Below are positions 15,134 through 15,714 of a stretch of 15,714 bases of DNA, piece after piece (positions within the stretch are counted from its first letter, which is position 1; each line of letters opens with the position of its first letter). This DNA comes from an uncultured Erysipelotrichales bacterium (GTDB taxonomy: Bacteria; Bacillota_I; Bacilli_A; Erysipelotrichales; Coprobacillaceae). Under the pieces are notes generated by a model that was not told the DNA's origin, made no database searches, and worked only from the letters and a program-made list of their open reading frames with translations. A program made the position numbers and the translations under genes. Location of the stretch: the NCBI GenBank assembly GCA_910586805.1, contig CAJUJC010000044.1, positions 1-15,714 on the forward strand, read 5' to 3'.

Positions 15134-15186
15134 AAACTCAAATCGAGTTTTAACCGATAAATAAAAGCTTTTGACGATTTGAGTTT
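15134..15186 (-). terminator. Long hairpin, terminator-like on the minus strand
   Basis: AAACTCAAATCG (15134-15145) and CGATTTGAGTTT (15175-15186) form a perfect 12-base stem, with a loop that can pair further (AGTTTTA with TAAAAGCT). On the minus strand the stem is followed by a T-rich tail, TTTTTGTGTTTTTAT. It probably once ended transcription coming from the Fic pseudogene side. Confidence 0.5.
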
Positions 15187-15442
15187 CTTTTAATTTCTCT
15201 TAACAAACGTATAAATTAACATTTTATTAAAACCAAGTTATTAAGGTATAACTCGAATTAATTGATTTTATTAACATATTTTTCAATGGGATTTTTGCTT
15301 TGTCACTTTATTGTTGCTATACTTAGAAAAACTCAGCAATTCCCACATCAATATACTCTAAAAAATCTGTTATATTCAGTTAACTAAAAAAATGCAAAAA
15401 TTAATTGTGTTAAATTATTTGGTTATTAATAATTCTATATTC
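15187..15442. other. Gene-free AT-rich stretch
   Basis: No supported gene. A 33-codon plus-strand frame beginning ATGGGATTT at 15286 has no ribosome binding site and no recognisable family. The sequence is probably decayed accessory DNA. Confidence 0.5.
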
Positions 15443-15714
15443 TTATTTAATAATTGCCTTAAAAAGCTGCATCATAATATCTTTATCTTCTGATCTAGAA
15501 GTTGCTAATGCATCCTTATTAATTCTTTCTTTACCTTTTTTATATAAGGCATTATTCTTTCCTAAAAAGTATAAAAATATTGTTGATCCTATCCTTTTAT
15601 TCACATCAATAAAACTATGATTTTTAATTTAAAATATAGTAAAGTCCTTGCTTCATCTTCAAGTGTTGGATATAAGTCATCCCCTCCAAAGCTTTGATAT
15701 ATTGTTGATATACT
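15443..15714 (-). pseudogene. Frameshifted Fic/Doc-domain pseudogene, cut by the window edge
   Basis: On the minus strand the translation from the window edge reads IYQSFGGDDLYPTLEDEA and then LLYF. After a one-base loss (with a TAA in the new frame) it continues KNHSFIDVNKRIGS, then FLYFLGKNNALYKK and RINKDALA, and ends at a TAA (15443-15445). This is the core of a Fic/Doc AMPylating domain, of the kind found at the C-terminus of RhuM-like virulence proteins. The catalytic motif, normally H(P/S)F.DGNKR, reads HSFIDVNKR (15593-15619), with the Gly of the anion-binding loop changed to Val. The segment after DALA appears shorter than in relatives, consistent with an internal deletion. Frameshift, stop and loop mutation together show it is dead. 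The upstream part lies beyond the window. Confidence 0.75.

Noticed and set aside
15286..15387. 33-codon plus-strand frame in the gene-free stretch
   Set aside because: No ribosome binding site, no homologue that I can recognise, and length within chance expectation.
1..15714. CRISPR array, tRNA, rRNA or intact insertion sequence
   Set aside because: No regularly spaced repeats, no cloverleaf or rRNA signature, and no intact transposase were seen on either strand.

Overview
The window is very AT-rich and codes like a low-GC Firmicute. It carries an anaerobe-type oxygen-detoxification pair (flavodiiron protein plus rubredoxin), Gram-positive ribosome binding sites (AGGAGG type) and a wall-associated surface protein. 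An anaerobic gut member of the Erysipelotrichia or a related class is my best guess. That assignment is inference from composition and gene content, with no marker gene present.

Left part (1-8420), ordinary chromosome. It begins with a partial integral membrane protein of the YjdF/DUF2238 type (minus), divergent from a DUF1801 + YdeI/OmdA-domain protein (plus). Next come a secreted surface protein with a DUF6273-like head and an Ig-like domain (minus), a Cof-type HAD phosphatase (minus), a YwaF/TIGR02206 membrane protein (plus), a membrane-anchored phospholipase D superfamily protein with two HKD motifs (minus), and an fprA-rubredoxin operon (plus). Most gene ends carry clear intrinsic terminators. 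The surface-protein promoter contains a run of ten G between its -35 and -10 elements, in a genome where such a run is very unlikely by chance, so it is a strong candidate for on/off or graded switching by slipped-strand change.

Middle part (8561-14381), a two-gene DNA-processing module on the minus strand with its own promoter and terminator. The first gene encodes a 1058-residue RecB/AddA-like SF1 helicase with a NERD nuclease domain fused at its N-terminus and no C-terminal nuclease. The second overlaps it by 11 bases. It encodes an 860-residue AddB/RecC-like partner that keeps the four iron-sulphur cysteines of AddB but has lost the recognisable nuclease core and the Walker A loop. The layout looks like an AddAB machine rebuilt with one relocated nuclease. 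It could be a lineage-specific repair enzyme or an anti-phage system, and the sequence alone does not decide.

Right part (14390-15714), a graveyard of mobile-element genes: the 3' end of a tyrosine recombinase with a frameshift, stop codons and a lost catalytic tyrosine; an unassigned open frame without a start codon; an attenuator-like RNA structure; a long hairpin; and a frameshifted Fic/Doc pseudogene running off the window edge. The helicase-nuclease pair therefore sits at the border between core genes and a decayed mobile region.
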